A stretch of DNA of 64,000 bases from Sipunculus nudus. Lineage: Eukaryota > Annelida > Sipuncula > Golfingiida > Sipunculidae. The stretch is from the NCBI GenBank assembly GCA_026874595.1, contig CM049314.1, forward strand, positions 28,597,729 to 28,661,728, read 5' to 3'. Under the pieces are notes generated by a model. It was not told where the DNA came from and ran no database searches. It saw only the letters and a program-made list of their open reading frames with translations. Of this stretch, positions 1 to 10,440 are shown in pieces (position 1 is the stretch's first letter; every line of letters begins with the position of its first letter). The position numbers and the translations under genes were made by a program.

Positions 1-833
1 CTTCCTGTTTTGACATAAGTGATCTTATTTCTGTTTACCTTTAATTTAAATTTTAGCTGATTTCTTTGGAGTGGTGTATTTTTTTTCTGAGAGAATATAA
101 AAATGCAAATTTGAAGAAAACATAAATCTACATGGATGATCAATCAAAAATAGGCGGCTGGTGATATTTACATGCATATTCACAAGGAACTTACAAATCT
201 GTACCATGTGTTACACATTACATGTAAGCTAGGTATACTGCATTAAAAAGATATATATATTATAATCAATTCAAACTGATTAAACTTGTTTTATTTGACC
301 ATTATTCTCTCAATATATATTCTTTCAGCTAGGTTCAACTTTCTTAATCTGTTCAATGTTATATACTTTAATGGGTGTAAGATGAATATATCATCAATAA
401 ATTCAGGGTCTAAACGATAATGACACTTTATATTAACATTCATGTTCAGACATGTTATATTAGATAAAGGAAATACTGTTTGTTCCTCAGACACTCTTTC
501 CGAAAATCAGCGCGGGATTGCGATTTGTTTCGGCTTTTTAAACTTTAATAAATCTTTGATAAAAATATACGATCAGTGGACAAGTTAACGATAACACAAT
601 TATTGCTTAAAAGGGAAAAGCACATAAAAAGAAAACGACATTAAATCAAAATGTTATCATTATTTTTACATGAAAGAAAAGTACTAGAAGCAGGAGCCCA
701 AAATCGCTTAAATATCTACTGAAATCCCAAACAACAAGCATGAGTGATTTTGATACCGAATACCAGTGAATACAAACTAACACCCATCAAATTAGTCTCA
801 TACACAGACATACGGTGGCGCTCCTTAACCCTC
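1..833. other. AT-rich noncoding stretch
   Basis: No gene, RNA or recognisable element is seen here. Short open frames on the minus strand have no domain signature and no splice context. The sequence is AT-rich and unremarkable up to the direct repeat that follows. Confidence 0.6.
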
Positions 834-964
834 ACTGAGCCTGCAGAAGAGGACAACATAAACCACCGAATTAGCATGCGGAAGGTTACCAAGTAGTCCG
901 AAGAGCTGTGAACAGGTCAAGCTATTCCATTCTTTTAACAGCCACGTAACAATCATGGCCGCCA
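834..964. repeat. Direct repeat, copy 1
   Basis: About 130 bp that recurs at 2217-2346 in the same orientation with roughly 80-85% identity by eye. Shared blocks include GGTTACCAAGTAGTCCG-like, GAGCTGTGAACAGG and the shared end ATCATGGCCGCC. No coding signal is seen. The family was not identified. Confidence 0.8.
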
Positions 965-1055
965 GTTGGGCATCCGAAGTTTCAGGTTTTGTTTTCAAAA
1001 CTACACAATATAATAAAGTCATTGATTTTGCCCAGAAGAATATTTGCCTGAAAAC

Positions 1056-1124
1056 TCTCTCTCCTTTCTCTCTCTGTCTATCTCTCTGTCTGTCTGTCTA
1101 TCTGTCTGTCTGTCTCTCTCACTA
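1056..1124. repeat. (CT)n/(CTGT)n microsatellite
   Basis: A pyrimidine tract of CT and CTGT units. The open frame across it is a by-product of the repeat. Confidence 0.85.
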
Positions 1125-2216
1125 TATACATAATTATATATATAAATATATAAATATATATCTCCAAATATTAATGTTAAATTCATATAATCACATACAG
1201 ATATATTTATATATGTGCTGTAATGGAGCGAGCATGTATATCTAGTTGGCTCACCCCATTGATTGTCAATTCGCGCATATATGCATGCACATGGGGTTAT
1301 AACAGTTATGAAAAAATGAAATCATATAATCGATGTTTCGCGCATGCCGGGATATAAGCGAAAACGCGAAGATGTGTGCTATAATGGAAAGGAAAGGCCA
1401 GTATAGATAAAGGTACATATCCTGGACCTGTTGCACTTGTCAAGGAGTAAGGTAGAGTAGCGTGCACCGCCCATCACGTAGTCTCAAACTGGAATAATTT
1501 TTTGGACTAGTACATATTTAGGTAAAGTGAGCATTCAAAAAGATGTAGACGGTAAGCTAAGGTTTGCATTTGATTGATTGAAATCTTTGCACCTGCAGTT
1601 AAATGCATCGTATTGGACCCAACCTCGATACCTCGCTCTTATCGACGTGTATATGTGTAGTGTGTTGGTAATGATATATGATTATGATATATGATAAAAC
1701 AATAACGCTTACGTGTTTAGGGTGAAATGTTATTCATATGATAATCAGGTTACATATATGGCTATGATCTTTTTTTATGATTGCATTTTATTTAACTAGG
1801 GCATGGGAGAATACGTAGCGTGTAAACAGTGTGTAAAGTAAGCAAATGTAAACACGGTATGCCTGACATTTCAGTTACAGCGTAGGTGCACAGTCTACGC
1901 AGGCAGGCCAATTCATTACTAGACAGGTCTACTCGCTGCAAAAGCGAAAATTTGTTTTGTTTTCCTGACTTACCACGAGGCTAATATAGAGGCCATTCAA
2001 ATATTAGATTTTTTGTTGCTTTCCTGGTTTCTGTCTTCGGATGAGATAATGTGTTCCAGAGGTAAATTAATACGCATATGAAAAATGGGACCCTGCAAAA
2101 CCACCCCTCCCTAACCATCGAAAAGCCTCAACTATATGTATTTGCCTTCAGAAATGTTTAAACAAACACATTCAAGGAAAACCCATAGGTGGGAAGTCTT
2201 GTAAATGCGATATGGC

Positions 2217-2343
2217 AATGAGCCTGAGAAAGAGGCCAACAGACAACCATCAAATAATCAGGCGGAAGGTAACCAAGTAGTCCGGAGAGCTGTGAACAGG
2301 CCAAGCTCTTCCATTTTTTTAACAGCAAAGTAATATCATGGCC

Positions 2344-2346
<3 letters not shown>
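2217..2346. repeat. Direct repeat, copy 2
   Basis: Second copy of the 834-964 repeat. It ends with the same GGCCGCC, immediately followed by a TA microsatellite. Confidence 0.8.

Positions 2347-2439
<93 letters not shown>
2347..2439. repeat. (TA)n(GA)n microsatellite
   Basis: About 44 bp of TA followed by about 48 bp of GA, an uninterrupted compound dinucleotide tract. Confidence 0.95.
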
Positions 2440-2442
<3 letters not shown>

Positions 2443-3189
2443 GGAAGAGTTACTCTCCGTTGTAAAGTGCTCTATAGCCTACAGACTAGGCCAGAACTGT
2501 ATAACTCTGAAGAAAAACAACACTGTTAATTTACTACAGTCTCACTATTTGTTCGAGCTGCCTCCCCGGCACAAGTACAGCACACTGTCAAATGTATAAC
2601 GCTGGGAAATCTGTTGCCTCATCAGGATCATCGATGACGGCTGTGGTGCTGCACTTTCTATAAGCAGACAACTAGTCCTGTACATAATCCTGTGCGTTAT
2701 CTGCATGTAGACTGATATGGTCCAAATATATGCAATTAATTTGCAGTGTCACTGGGGAATGCCGCCGTGCATGTTATTAATGACGACAATACACGAAAAA
2801 ACGGTTGCTCGTTATGATGGGGCGAATAAACAAACACCACGTTCTTTTCTTTGCCAAGAGACGTAAACGTAAATTGCCTCTTGTGCCACAGCATATTTCC
2901 TATTTCTATCAGTTGTAATGAAAAACGAACCATATATAACCTGACACCACAGACAGAAGACTAACCACAGCTCTACAAGAAAATGTATCACCTCACATGA
3001 TGATTATGTACAGTCCTCGGTCGGCCCCCATTTCATTACCCCCTTGACATAACTTGGAAGCAGTTCCCTACTTTATCCGCTGTATTTCATATAATATAGT
3101 CTGGGTAAGGAAAGGCAATTCTATAAAACCACTGTGACAGAAACAATTTATTCTCCAATAAATATATGAAAAAAAAAATGAAACAGATT

Positions 3190-3690
3190 GTATATGTACA
3201 TAATTATTTGTATTTTTTATATATTTATATATATATATATATAAATTCTAATTATACAAAATTTAAGAAAATTACGTCATTTTATATATATATATATTAA
3301 AAAGATAAATATAATTTAAGAATATTTAAATAAATAATATATATATATATCATTCAATAAAATTATATATAAAGTATAAATATATATATATATAACATAT
3401 ATATAACATATAATTAATACTTCTGTGTAATAACTTAATTTACTCCATTAATTTAAACATACAAGTAAATATATGATTCAAAATAAATAAAATAATAAAT
3501 AAATAAATATAATAATAAATAAATAAATATAATAAATTTTCATATCAATAACTAATATATATATATATATATATAAATCTTTATCAATATCTCATACCTA
3601 TAATATCAGTCATATAATCATGCTAAATAATAATAAAAATGATAATAATGATAATCATACAAATATAAATATATATATATATGTACATAT
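3190..3690. repeat. AT-rich low-complexity tract
   Basis: Roughly 500 bp of almost pure A/T with TA, AATA and AAATA runs. No genes are seen. Confidence 0.85.
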
Positions 3691-3699
3691 GTATGAACA

Positions 3700-4800
3700 T
3701 TATTAATACCATAATCCATATCAGTTGCGTGCGTTTCTGTGATCAGTTCTTCCTTTACTGCTACTGTCTGTCATGTAAATCTAGCAACCAAATAAGACTA
3801 TATTAATGTATAAACTGTTCCATGATAAAATCGTTAGATTGCCCAAAACATGATATGGGGTGCTTAAACAGTCCGATGAGGAACAAATCTAATCCGTTAT
3901 ACTTAAAATGGTGACATTCAGGGATACCCGGGCTAATGCCCCAAAACATAGAATTCGGTCACTGTGACCTATATAGTTAAAGGAAGGGCAATTAACTAAA
4001 TGAGCGCACATTTTATCCTTTAGGCGCAACATCATGGGTATTTTTTTTTAAAATCTCCTCGGAAACCTGAAACTCTTTATGGTGACCTATAATCTGTGAG
4101 CTAAGGGGCAAAAGCAAACAATAGAACACCTAGGCAGATAAACATGGCGCAAATGGTATCCGTTAGACCTAAAATCTTCTAAATATGTTCATGATAGTTC
4201 TGTGCAGCTCAAATGTTTATGTTAAGTTAATAATCAATCAACTTCTGCTCACCTGGAAAAAAGATTGAGAATCTAGAAAAATGAAAAGCAAGAAACAATA
4301 TAAAGGGTAAAGACACCTACCACGTGGCAGTGTTTGAAAGATCTTATTTACTTGCACTCGCACGACTGGTACTATTCAGTAGGTGTAATTCCTTCATCGA
4401 ACAGATTTCTGTTTGTGAATTGAAATATAACAGTGTGTCTACAGAGGTAAATAGAAGCATTGAGGCTTCCCTACAGCTACAATATCGAATATTGCGTTAC
4501 GTAAGTCTCCATCCCAAAAAGATGTAAAACGAAATTAGTACAAATACCATTATATGAAGGAGTAGATAAATTATTTCTGAGACCCTACTTGATACAAGGA
4601 CTTATTTTATCTTGATGTCTTTGTTAATCTATTTATCACCTTGCATCTTTCACAACAAGAGGTTGCTATTTATATTTTCAAATCCGATATACTTGTTCCA
4701 TTAATATTTAGCATTATACGGAAAGTAAATGATACATGCTGGTATTGATGGATTCTCCAAGACGAATGTATGTATGATACCGATAATTCCCAGGTTTATT
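3700..4800. other. Unassigned noncoding sequence
   Basis: About 1.1 kb with no supported gene. The open frame at 4324-4527 lacks any domain or splice context and starts inside ordinary AT-rich DNA. Confidence 0.5.
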
Positions 4801-4802
4801 TA

Positions 4803-5016
4803 CTTATGTACGGTGGTTCGTATAGTACATGCACAAAATTATTTTTATCTCGTTCTCACAAGATAGTATCTCGTTCTCTCGCATTAGTATCTCGTGGCCA
4901 CGCGATAATTATCTCGTTCCCATGCATTAGTATTTCGTGGCCACGCGATTAATATCTCGTTCTAACGCGATACTATCGTGTGGCCACGCGATAATTATCG
5001 CGTGGGAACGAGATAA
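4803..5016 (+). repeat. Foldback left arm
   Basis: Inverted arm made of alternating ATCTCGTT..., GTGGCCACGCGA and ATAATTATC modules. It can pair with the right arm at 5850-6078. Confidence 0.75.
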
Positions 5017-5849
5017 ATGTAGATAGACAATACAGTAAGACCTACATCTTAAATCGTTAAGACATGTTTCTCTACACTGGATGAAGACTATGGTCAATTA
5101 TTTGCATGAATTTCGAGCGGGCTTAATATGCTGAGACCTAAAATGATGCAACCGGGACTCGTACAACACTCATGGGCCATGTTTGTTCAGAGAATGTGTG
5201 AGTGGGGAAAGGTTGGCGGGGGGGGGGGGGGTTAGTTCGGGTAAAATGTGTGTCATAATACATTTTCATAATATGAAATACATAACTGAAGTATTATTGT
5301 GGAAAGAAAGATGTGAGGGGGAAGAATGAGCAAATTTCTCGTAAAAAAAGGTCTCCTTGAAAAGTTAGGGGGAGGGATGTCTCCCTGTCCCCCCCCCCCC
5401 CCCCCCGCCCCAGTCATAAAGAAGTGGCATGGCTGACACCTTTTGTTGTAAGCTTCTCCCTTGAGACATAACACAAACCGACATGTTCTTTACCCTGCTC
5501 GGTATGCCCGATATTATATAACCCTAACCCTAGCCTTAAGATTTTCTGGGAAGGTAAAATACATACAAGTGCCTTAGTTTAATTCATATGTTTGATACAC
5601 AAGGGGTTATATCACCCTTACCCTAAAACAAACTCAATACAATTTTCCATGAACAAATGAAAATGGGCTAGCTGAACCAACGCAATGAAATGTTGAACCA
5701 ACGCAATGAAAACTGCTGAAATTTACCTCGAAGCATTCGGAGCAAACGCACATACAACGAAATACATACAAACAATTTAAACTGCATCAACGCTCGACAT
5801 ACAACAGACAACAGACATTCTTCTCCAAATGAGGGCTTTACCTAGCATC

Positions 5850-6078
5850 GCATACTAACGCGTGGCCATGCGATACTAACGCGTGGGAACGAGGGAACGA
5901 GATATTTATCGCGTGGCCACGAGATACCATCCCGTTGGAACGAGATAATTATCGCGTGGCCACGTGATACTAACCCGTGGGAACGAGATAATAATCGCGT
6001 GGCCACGAGATACTATCGCGTTGAAACGAGATAAAAAATAATTTTGTGCATGTCCTATACAAGCCACCGTACATAAGC
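5850..6078 (-). repeat. Foldback right arm
   Basis: Inverted counterpart of the left arm with the same GGCCACG and GGAACGAGATAA modules. It ends in CCACCGTACATAAG, the complement of the left terminus. Confidence 0.75.
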
Positions 6079-6140
6079 AAGTGGCACGGTTGTGCAATTA
6101 GGTTGCATTACAACGGTTTGAATTTGTGAATGAACTTGAC

Positions 6141-6475
6141 TGTTATTCTCTGAGAATATTTGTGTGAACTGTTTATCTGGGTTGTACGTTATAAAGGACT
6201 TGTTATCGCTGTGACAGTGGTGGTATCCAGGTACTGTACACTTTATTTATATACTTGTGTTGATTTACTGTTGTACTGTTGTTATACTGTACGTATTAGG
6301 GTTGTTTTAAGAATAAATTGTAATTGTTTGTTAACAAAAAAACCACTGACTTCTTTATTCATTCCCCTAGACATTTCACCTGCCTAGTGTTACAGAATCG
6401 GATTTATTTTTATCTCCATCACAAAAGTTATGTTCGTCAAGACTACTTGATATGTTGATATAAGGTTCCGTAACA
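6141..6475 (+). repeat. 5' LTR
   Basis: It begins TGTTA and ends TAACA, a perfect 5-bp terminal inverted repeat, and the end lies 6 bp before the primer-binding site. A TATA-like TTATAAAGG lies near 6190 and an AATAAA near 6313. The length is 335 bp. No 3' partner exists in the window, so the left boundary rests on the terminal repeat alone. Confidence 0.65.
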
Positions 6476-6481
6476 TAAAAT

Positions 6482-6499
6482 TGGGGGCTCGTCCGGGAT
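6482..6499 (+). other. Primer-binding site, tRNA-Pro
   Basis: TGGGGGCTCGTCCGGGAT is an 18-nt match to the complement of the 3' end of tRNA-Pro (UGG family) and sits just after the LTR. The same primer is used by gammaretroviruses. Confidence 0.9.
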
Positions 6500-6649
6500 G
6501 CTTAATAGTTTTGAAAATTTATTAGGCCTTGACCTGGACACATTGTTTTATCATACATTGTTTACAAGATTACATATTGTTTACATTATATTGTTTACAG
6601 GATTTATCTCAGTGGATTTTTTTTATTGTTTTAATATCTTTACATTGCA

Positions 6650-7117
6650 GATTTCAAACCTGAGATTTTTGTTGACGATCCCGACCCTGATCAACTTGAA
6701 CCGTTGACAATGGAAAAGTTGTTGCGTTTTGGACAACACTTAGGGTTAAGTGTGAAAAAAATTTTGAGAAAAAATGATATGATGGCTAAAATCATGCAAG
6801 ATCTAGTTTGCAAAGTTTTAATTGAAGAGAGTGAAGTTGAAACATCAAAAAGTGACAGCCTTGCTATGCAATAAGAATTTAAAAAGTTGGAAATGCAACA
6901 TGAGCTAGCATTAAAAGAGAAGGAGGGCCAGGAAAGGTTAGAAAGAGAAAGACTGGAAAAAGAAATAGAAAGAGAAAGACTAGAAAAAAGAAATAGAAAG
7001 AGAGAGACTAGAAAAGAAAAAAGAAATTGAGTTCAAACGACTAGAGGAAGACAGACTTAAACTAGAGAATAGACTACGTGCTGCCCTAACTCACAGTTTT
7101 GATGTTGCACATTAGAC
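6650..7117 (+). pseudogene. Gag N-terminal coiled-coil leader (broken)
   Basis: In pieces interrupted by a stop near 6871 and frameshifts near 6985-7110, this encodes an acidic start followed by a highly charged heptad-like region rich in E, R, K and L (ERLEKE units). It leads directly into the capsid frame at about 7118. Charged coiled-coil leaders of this kind precede the capsid in SCAN-like gags. The ATG at 6498 overlaps the primer site and its frame is probably not translated as a protein. Confidence 0.55.
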
Positions 7118-7789
7118 TTGTCCCACCTTTTTCAAGAAAAAGAGGTTGATAAATATTTCTTTCACTTTGAGAAAGTAGCTGAAAATTTAAAATGGCCTAA
7201 GGAAAACTGGACTATGCTGTTACAAAGTGTATTGACTGGCAAGGCCAGAGAAATTTATACAGAACTTTCAGTAGAAGCTGCTGCTGACTATGACCTTTTA
7301 AAACGGTTAACCCTCAAAGGTTATGAGTTAGTTCCGGAGGCTTACCGCCAGAAATTCATAAATTGGGAAAAGCGCAAAGAACAGACCTACGTAGAATTTG
7401 CTAGGACAAAAGAGCAGTTGTTTGATCGCTATTGTAGTTCTAAAAATGTAATGAAAGATTATGACAATTTTCGCCAGTTGATTTTGCTTGAAGAATTTAA
7501 ACGCCGCATTAACGCAGATGTTAAAGCTTTTCTTGATGAGAAAAGTCCTGAAACACTTGACATAGCTGCTCAATTAATTGATTATTATTCATTAACCCAC
7601 AAATGTCCTTTACTAGCAAATCAAACCAGTCATTCACAAACAAAAAATGTAAATCAGTATGGTCAAAAGAAGCTTAAAGCGCAGTCACCTAGTACTAGTA
7701 GTCCTGATAGTTCAGTAAAGTCCATTGCTACACCTCAGTCCTCCTGCACTGTGTCTATGTCCTACAAAGACCAATCATTTGCAAACTAA
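7118..7789 (+). pseudogene. Gag capsid, SCAN-like (Gmr1-type)
   Basis: This is the best preserved coding piece of the element (223 codons). Residues 1-25 hold EKEVDKYFFHFEKVAENLKW, the conserved entry to the capsid fold. Residues 29-75 hold W-x4-LLQSVLTGKA and ELVPEAYRQKF, typical of the gypsy capsid/SCAN-like helical domain. A Q/S/T-rich tail follows (about 165-223). A possible zinc knuckle just after the stop (CCSCKKEGH-like, 7790-7830) is out of frame. The start codon shown is merely the first ATG after a frameshift; the real gag began upstream. It would have formed the particle shell. Confidence 0.75.
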
Positions 7790-8537
7790 ATCTGTTGTTC
7801 CTGTAAGAAGGAAGGTCATCTAATAGCTGACACCTAGAAACTTGCGAAAAATAAAAAAATAGAAAAACTTCTGGTTTTGTTTCGAAATCTATGCATAGCA
7901 TAGTGCAAGAGCCAAGCTCTGTTCATGTAAATAAGGAGTATAACTCCTTTATTGACTCTAATAAAGAGTTTGATGCTACGGAGGCCAACGTACCGTCTGA
8001 TTCCAAAGAAGAATCCGTAACTTGCTGGTTGAATACCTCAGTTGATTCCCTCGAGGAATATAATAAGGCCTGGTCCTTTCAAGACAGACTCCTGCGAGGA
8101 GTATCCTCTAAATAAGGCTAAGTCCTTTAATGACTCTTGCGAGAGTATTTCTGCTGAGGAAAATTCCTCTGTTGACTCCCATGAGGAGTTTGATTGTGAT
8201 AAGGATGTAGATTCCTTTAATGACTCTGAAAAATAGTTTATTACTGACACTGTCAGTGTCATTTTTTGTTTGAAGAAACTGAGGTAGTAGATTCCATTTC
8301 TGACTCTGAAATGGAGTTATTTGTTTCATACATTATGGTTTGGATCACCTTCAAGTGATTTTTCAGATTCTATCCCTATCAGAATTTGAGGGACACTCGT
8401 TCAGGCTAGACTCTCATGTTAGCAAATACTTTCCCATTTTCTAATAGGTCCTTTACTGTTGCACATGCACTTGTTAATTGTGTGTTTTCCATCAAGCACA
8501 CTAAAGTTCCGCCTCACAGTATCGATTTAAATCAAAT
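7790..8537 (+). pseudogene. Gag-pol linker with acidic DSxEE repeats
   Basis: The stretch carries repeated short modules encoding D-S-x-E-E/F in changing frames (7891-8115 and 8042-8236), each about 60-90 bp with a CCTTTATTGACTC-like or GAGGAGT-like core. The frame is broken by stops near 8115 and 8235. No protease active-site motif could be read with confidence. It appears to be a rapidly repeating spacer between gag and pol. Confidence 0.4.
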
Positions 8538-9179
8538 TTGATGTATGAGAATATTACTGTGGGCATACGAACGACTTTACCTTTTAAGGGAATTCAGTTG
8601 CTCCTAGGCAATGATGTTGCAGGTGACAAAGTACAGCCTGTAACAATAGTGACAGAAAAGCCGTCTATTGATCAGGACAATGATCTTGACAGTCAGGAAA
8701 TTCCTGGTTTGTATCCTTCATGTGCTGTAACTAGACCTATGGCCATGAAAAACACACAAGAGGATAATGGTCCAGATAATATCACTCTGGGAGTCACCCA
8801 TGACTCGTCTATCGACTCGTCCGTACAGGATGCAGAATTTTCAAGGTCAGAACTTATCGCGGAACAGCATAAGGACCCTGATATTTCATGTTTGTTTTCT
8901 GATATTTCATGTTTGTTTTCCAGGGCAGTTTCTAAAGATGAACTGTCACAGAACCCAGTTTGTTTCTATGTTACAAATGGAGTGCTCGTGCGTAAATGGC
9001 GACCACCTGATGTATGCGCTGATGATGAATGGGCCATCAAACATCAAACAGTAATGCCCATAAGATATCGTAGTAAAATTCTAAGCACGGCACATGAGGC
9101 TCCTTTGTCTGGCTATTTAGGTATAAATAAAACTTATCAGAAAGTTAGTACACACTTCTATTGGCCTAACCTCAGGTAA
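8538..9179 (+). pseudogene. Pol fragment: protease tail and integrase zinc-binding domain
   Basis: Residues 12-35 (TLPFKGIQLLLGNDVAGDKV) match the conserved block after the protease in Gmr1-type elements. Residues about 185-213 (AHEAPLSGYLGINKTYQKVS, then FYWP) are the start of the integrase HHCC domain; the two cysteines follow after the stop at 9177 as CKTCHTC (9196-9220). The second zinc histidine, expected in SG-H-LG, is tyrosine here. A 21-bp in-frame tandem duplication (CLFSDIS twice) lies near 8878-8919. The domain binds zinc and supports DNA integration in intact elements. Confidence 0.75.
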
Positions 9180-9291
9180 GATGTTGTACATTATTGTAAA
9201 ACATGCCATACATGCCAGATGGTATGCAAGCCCAATCAAAATGGACCTCGAACTGAACATCCAATAAAACTGCTTAAGGAAAAACTCTTGT

Positions 9292-9858
9292 GTGAAAATC
9301 CTGATTCTCTTAGTTTGTTGCAGTATGTCTCAGACTTTCACAATAAACTACAGAATGCTTATGAGATTGCAAAGTCTAATCTTAATGAATAATGAAAAAA
9401 AAAAGAATGACAAGCACACTGTAAATAAGACGTTTGAGCCTGGTGAAAAGGTCCTTGCCTTCCTACCCATCACTGGCAGACCTCTGCAAGCTAGGTATTA
9501 TGGTCCTTACATTGTTGACAAGAAAGTCAGTGATTTAAATTTCATACCGTTGACACCAGATAAGCGTAAGAAAAAACAACTGTGCCATGTTAACATGTTG
9601 AAACCATATTATGACAGAAATAACTCATCAGATGTACATAATGTTACTGCTGTAAATTGTGTAAAAACTGACACTGACCCAGTTACAGTAGATACTGATC
9701 GTAAGGGTTATTTACACATTCAGTTAGACAAGACCTCAAGAACCTGCTGCGGAATTATGAACATGTGTTTAGTGACATTCCTACGCCAACTAACATATTG
9801 TGCCATGACGTCGATGTTGGCGAGGCAAGCGCAGTCAAGCAACATCCTTATCGACTGA
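9292..9858 (+). pseudogene. Integrase C-terminal domain, core deleted
   Basis: The frame resumes with a segment ending YVSDFHNKL-like in an overlapping frame, then FEPGEKVLAFLP, RYYGPYIV and CHVNMLKPYY, the GPY-type integrase C-terminal domain. Between the zinc-binding piece (to about 9255) and this point there is no room for the about 150-residue D,D-35-E core, so the catalytic domain is deleted. The last 60 codons are read-through in the wrong frame over the start of RT. Confidence 0.75.
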
Positions 9859-10440
9859 ATCCAGAAAAGCAAAAGTCTCTACAGGATGAGATTTAATATT
9901 TGCTGGACAATGTTTTTATTGAACCTAGTACAGTAACTGTAGTTCACCATGCATTCTTGTGCCAAAACCTGATGGAAGATACCGTATGTGCACAGATTAT
10001 CGAAAACTGAACTCTGTCAACAAGACGGACACGTTCCCGATTCCGAGGATCGATGATTGTATTGATAGAGTCGATAGCTTCAGATATGTCTCCAAGTTTG
10101 ACTTGCTAAAAGGATCCTGGCAAGTTCCGCTGACAGAACGAGCGAAAGAAGTGTCCGCATTTTTGACGCCGTAAGGAGTGTAAGTTATGCCGTAGGTTAT
10201 GCCGTTTGGCATGAAGAACTCGCCAGCCACGTTCCATATTGTTTTCAAGGACATTCACGGCTGCGACGGATATATTGATGACCTTATCGTGTACAGTGAC
10301 ACCTGTGAGAAACATCTGCAAATATTTCGCGACCTCTTCGAAAGGCCTGAAGCACGTCTGACCATCCACTTGGTAAAATCTGAGTTTAATCATGCATAAT
10401 TAACATTGTTGGGTCATATTGTAGGGCAGGGTCAAGTAAA
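9720..10440 (+). pseudogene. Reverse transcriptase, partial
   Basis: RT motifs appear across three frames. An N-terminal block with VFSDIPTPTN and HPYRLNPEK lies at about 9755-9880; PKPDGRYRMCTDYRKLNSVN and the catalytic-Asp block SKFDLLKGSWQVPL lie at 9962-10130; the FGMKNSPATF block and the YIDDLIVYS active site lie at 10199-10290. The sequence ends in thumb-like LGHIV (about 10410-10440) with no RNase H. Position downstream of integrase sequences is the diagnostic feature. Confidence 0.85.

Larger units (their letters stand above)
1862..2620. repeat. Block paralogous to 48.78-49.26 kb
   Basis: Several ordered matches link this block to 48781-49260 in the same orientation. They are a segment around GCAGGC with ATAGAGGCCATTCAAAT-like sequence (against ATAGATGCCATTCAAAT), then GGGAAGTCTT, then GAGCTGCCTCC (against CCAGCTGCCTCC). 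The first copy is interrupted by the direct repeat and a microsatellite at 2217-2439. No coding function is seen. Confidence 0.55.
4803..6078. mobile_element. Foldback-type element with long inverted arms
   Basis: The ends are inverted copies of each other. The left end reads CTTATGTACGGTGG followed by a block ending ATGCACAAAATTATTTT; the right end reads the reverse complement. Internal to these, each arm consists of subrepeats of about 35-40 bp with cores such as CGCGTGGCCACGCGAT and GGGAACGAGATAATTATCGCG. The middle (about 5020-5850) has no transposase frame; it holds poly-G/poly-C runs and an 18-bp tandem duplication near 5680-5711. This architecture fits a Foldback or long-TIR non-autonomous DNA element. 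Target-site duplications could not be fixed. Confidence 0.7.
6141..10440 (+). mobile_element. Gmr1-like Ty3/gypsy retrotransposon, 3'-truncated
   Basis: The order along the plus strand is 5' LTR, tRNA-Pro primer site, coiled-coil leader, SCAN-like capsid region, protease-like region, integrase zinc-binding piece, integrase C-terminal piece, then reverse transcriptase. Integrase before RT in a gypsy-type element is the hallmark described for Gmr1-like elements. Their capsid is also the reported source of the vertebrate SCAN domain. This copy is dead: several frameshifts and stops are present, the integrase catalytic core is missing, and the RT stops before RNase H with no 3' LTR. The calls rest on motif reading, not on a search. 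Confidence 0.8.

Noticed and set aside
3869-3890. CCGATGAGG resembling a hammerhead ribozyme core
   Set aside because: The core should read CTGATGA with a following GAAA after a stem; neither fits here, nor at 51911 where the GAAA spacing is wrong.
5518-5536. CCCTAACCCTA resembling telomere repeats
   Set aside because: Only about two units, inside the foldback element; far too short for a telomere or interstitial telomere.
6498-6707. Open frame starting in the primer-binding site
   Set aside because: Hydrophobic, AT-driven and overlapping the retroelement leader; the gag leader is read in another frame.
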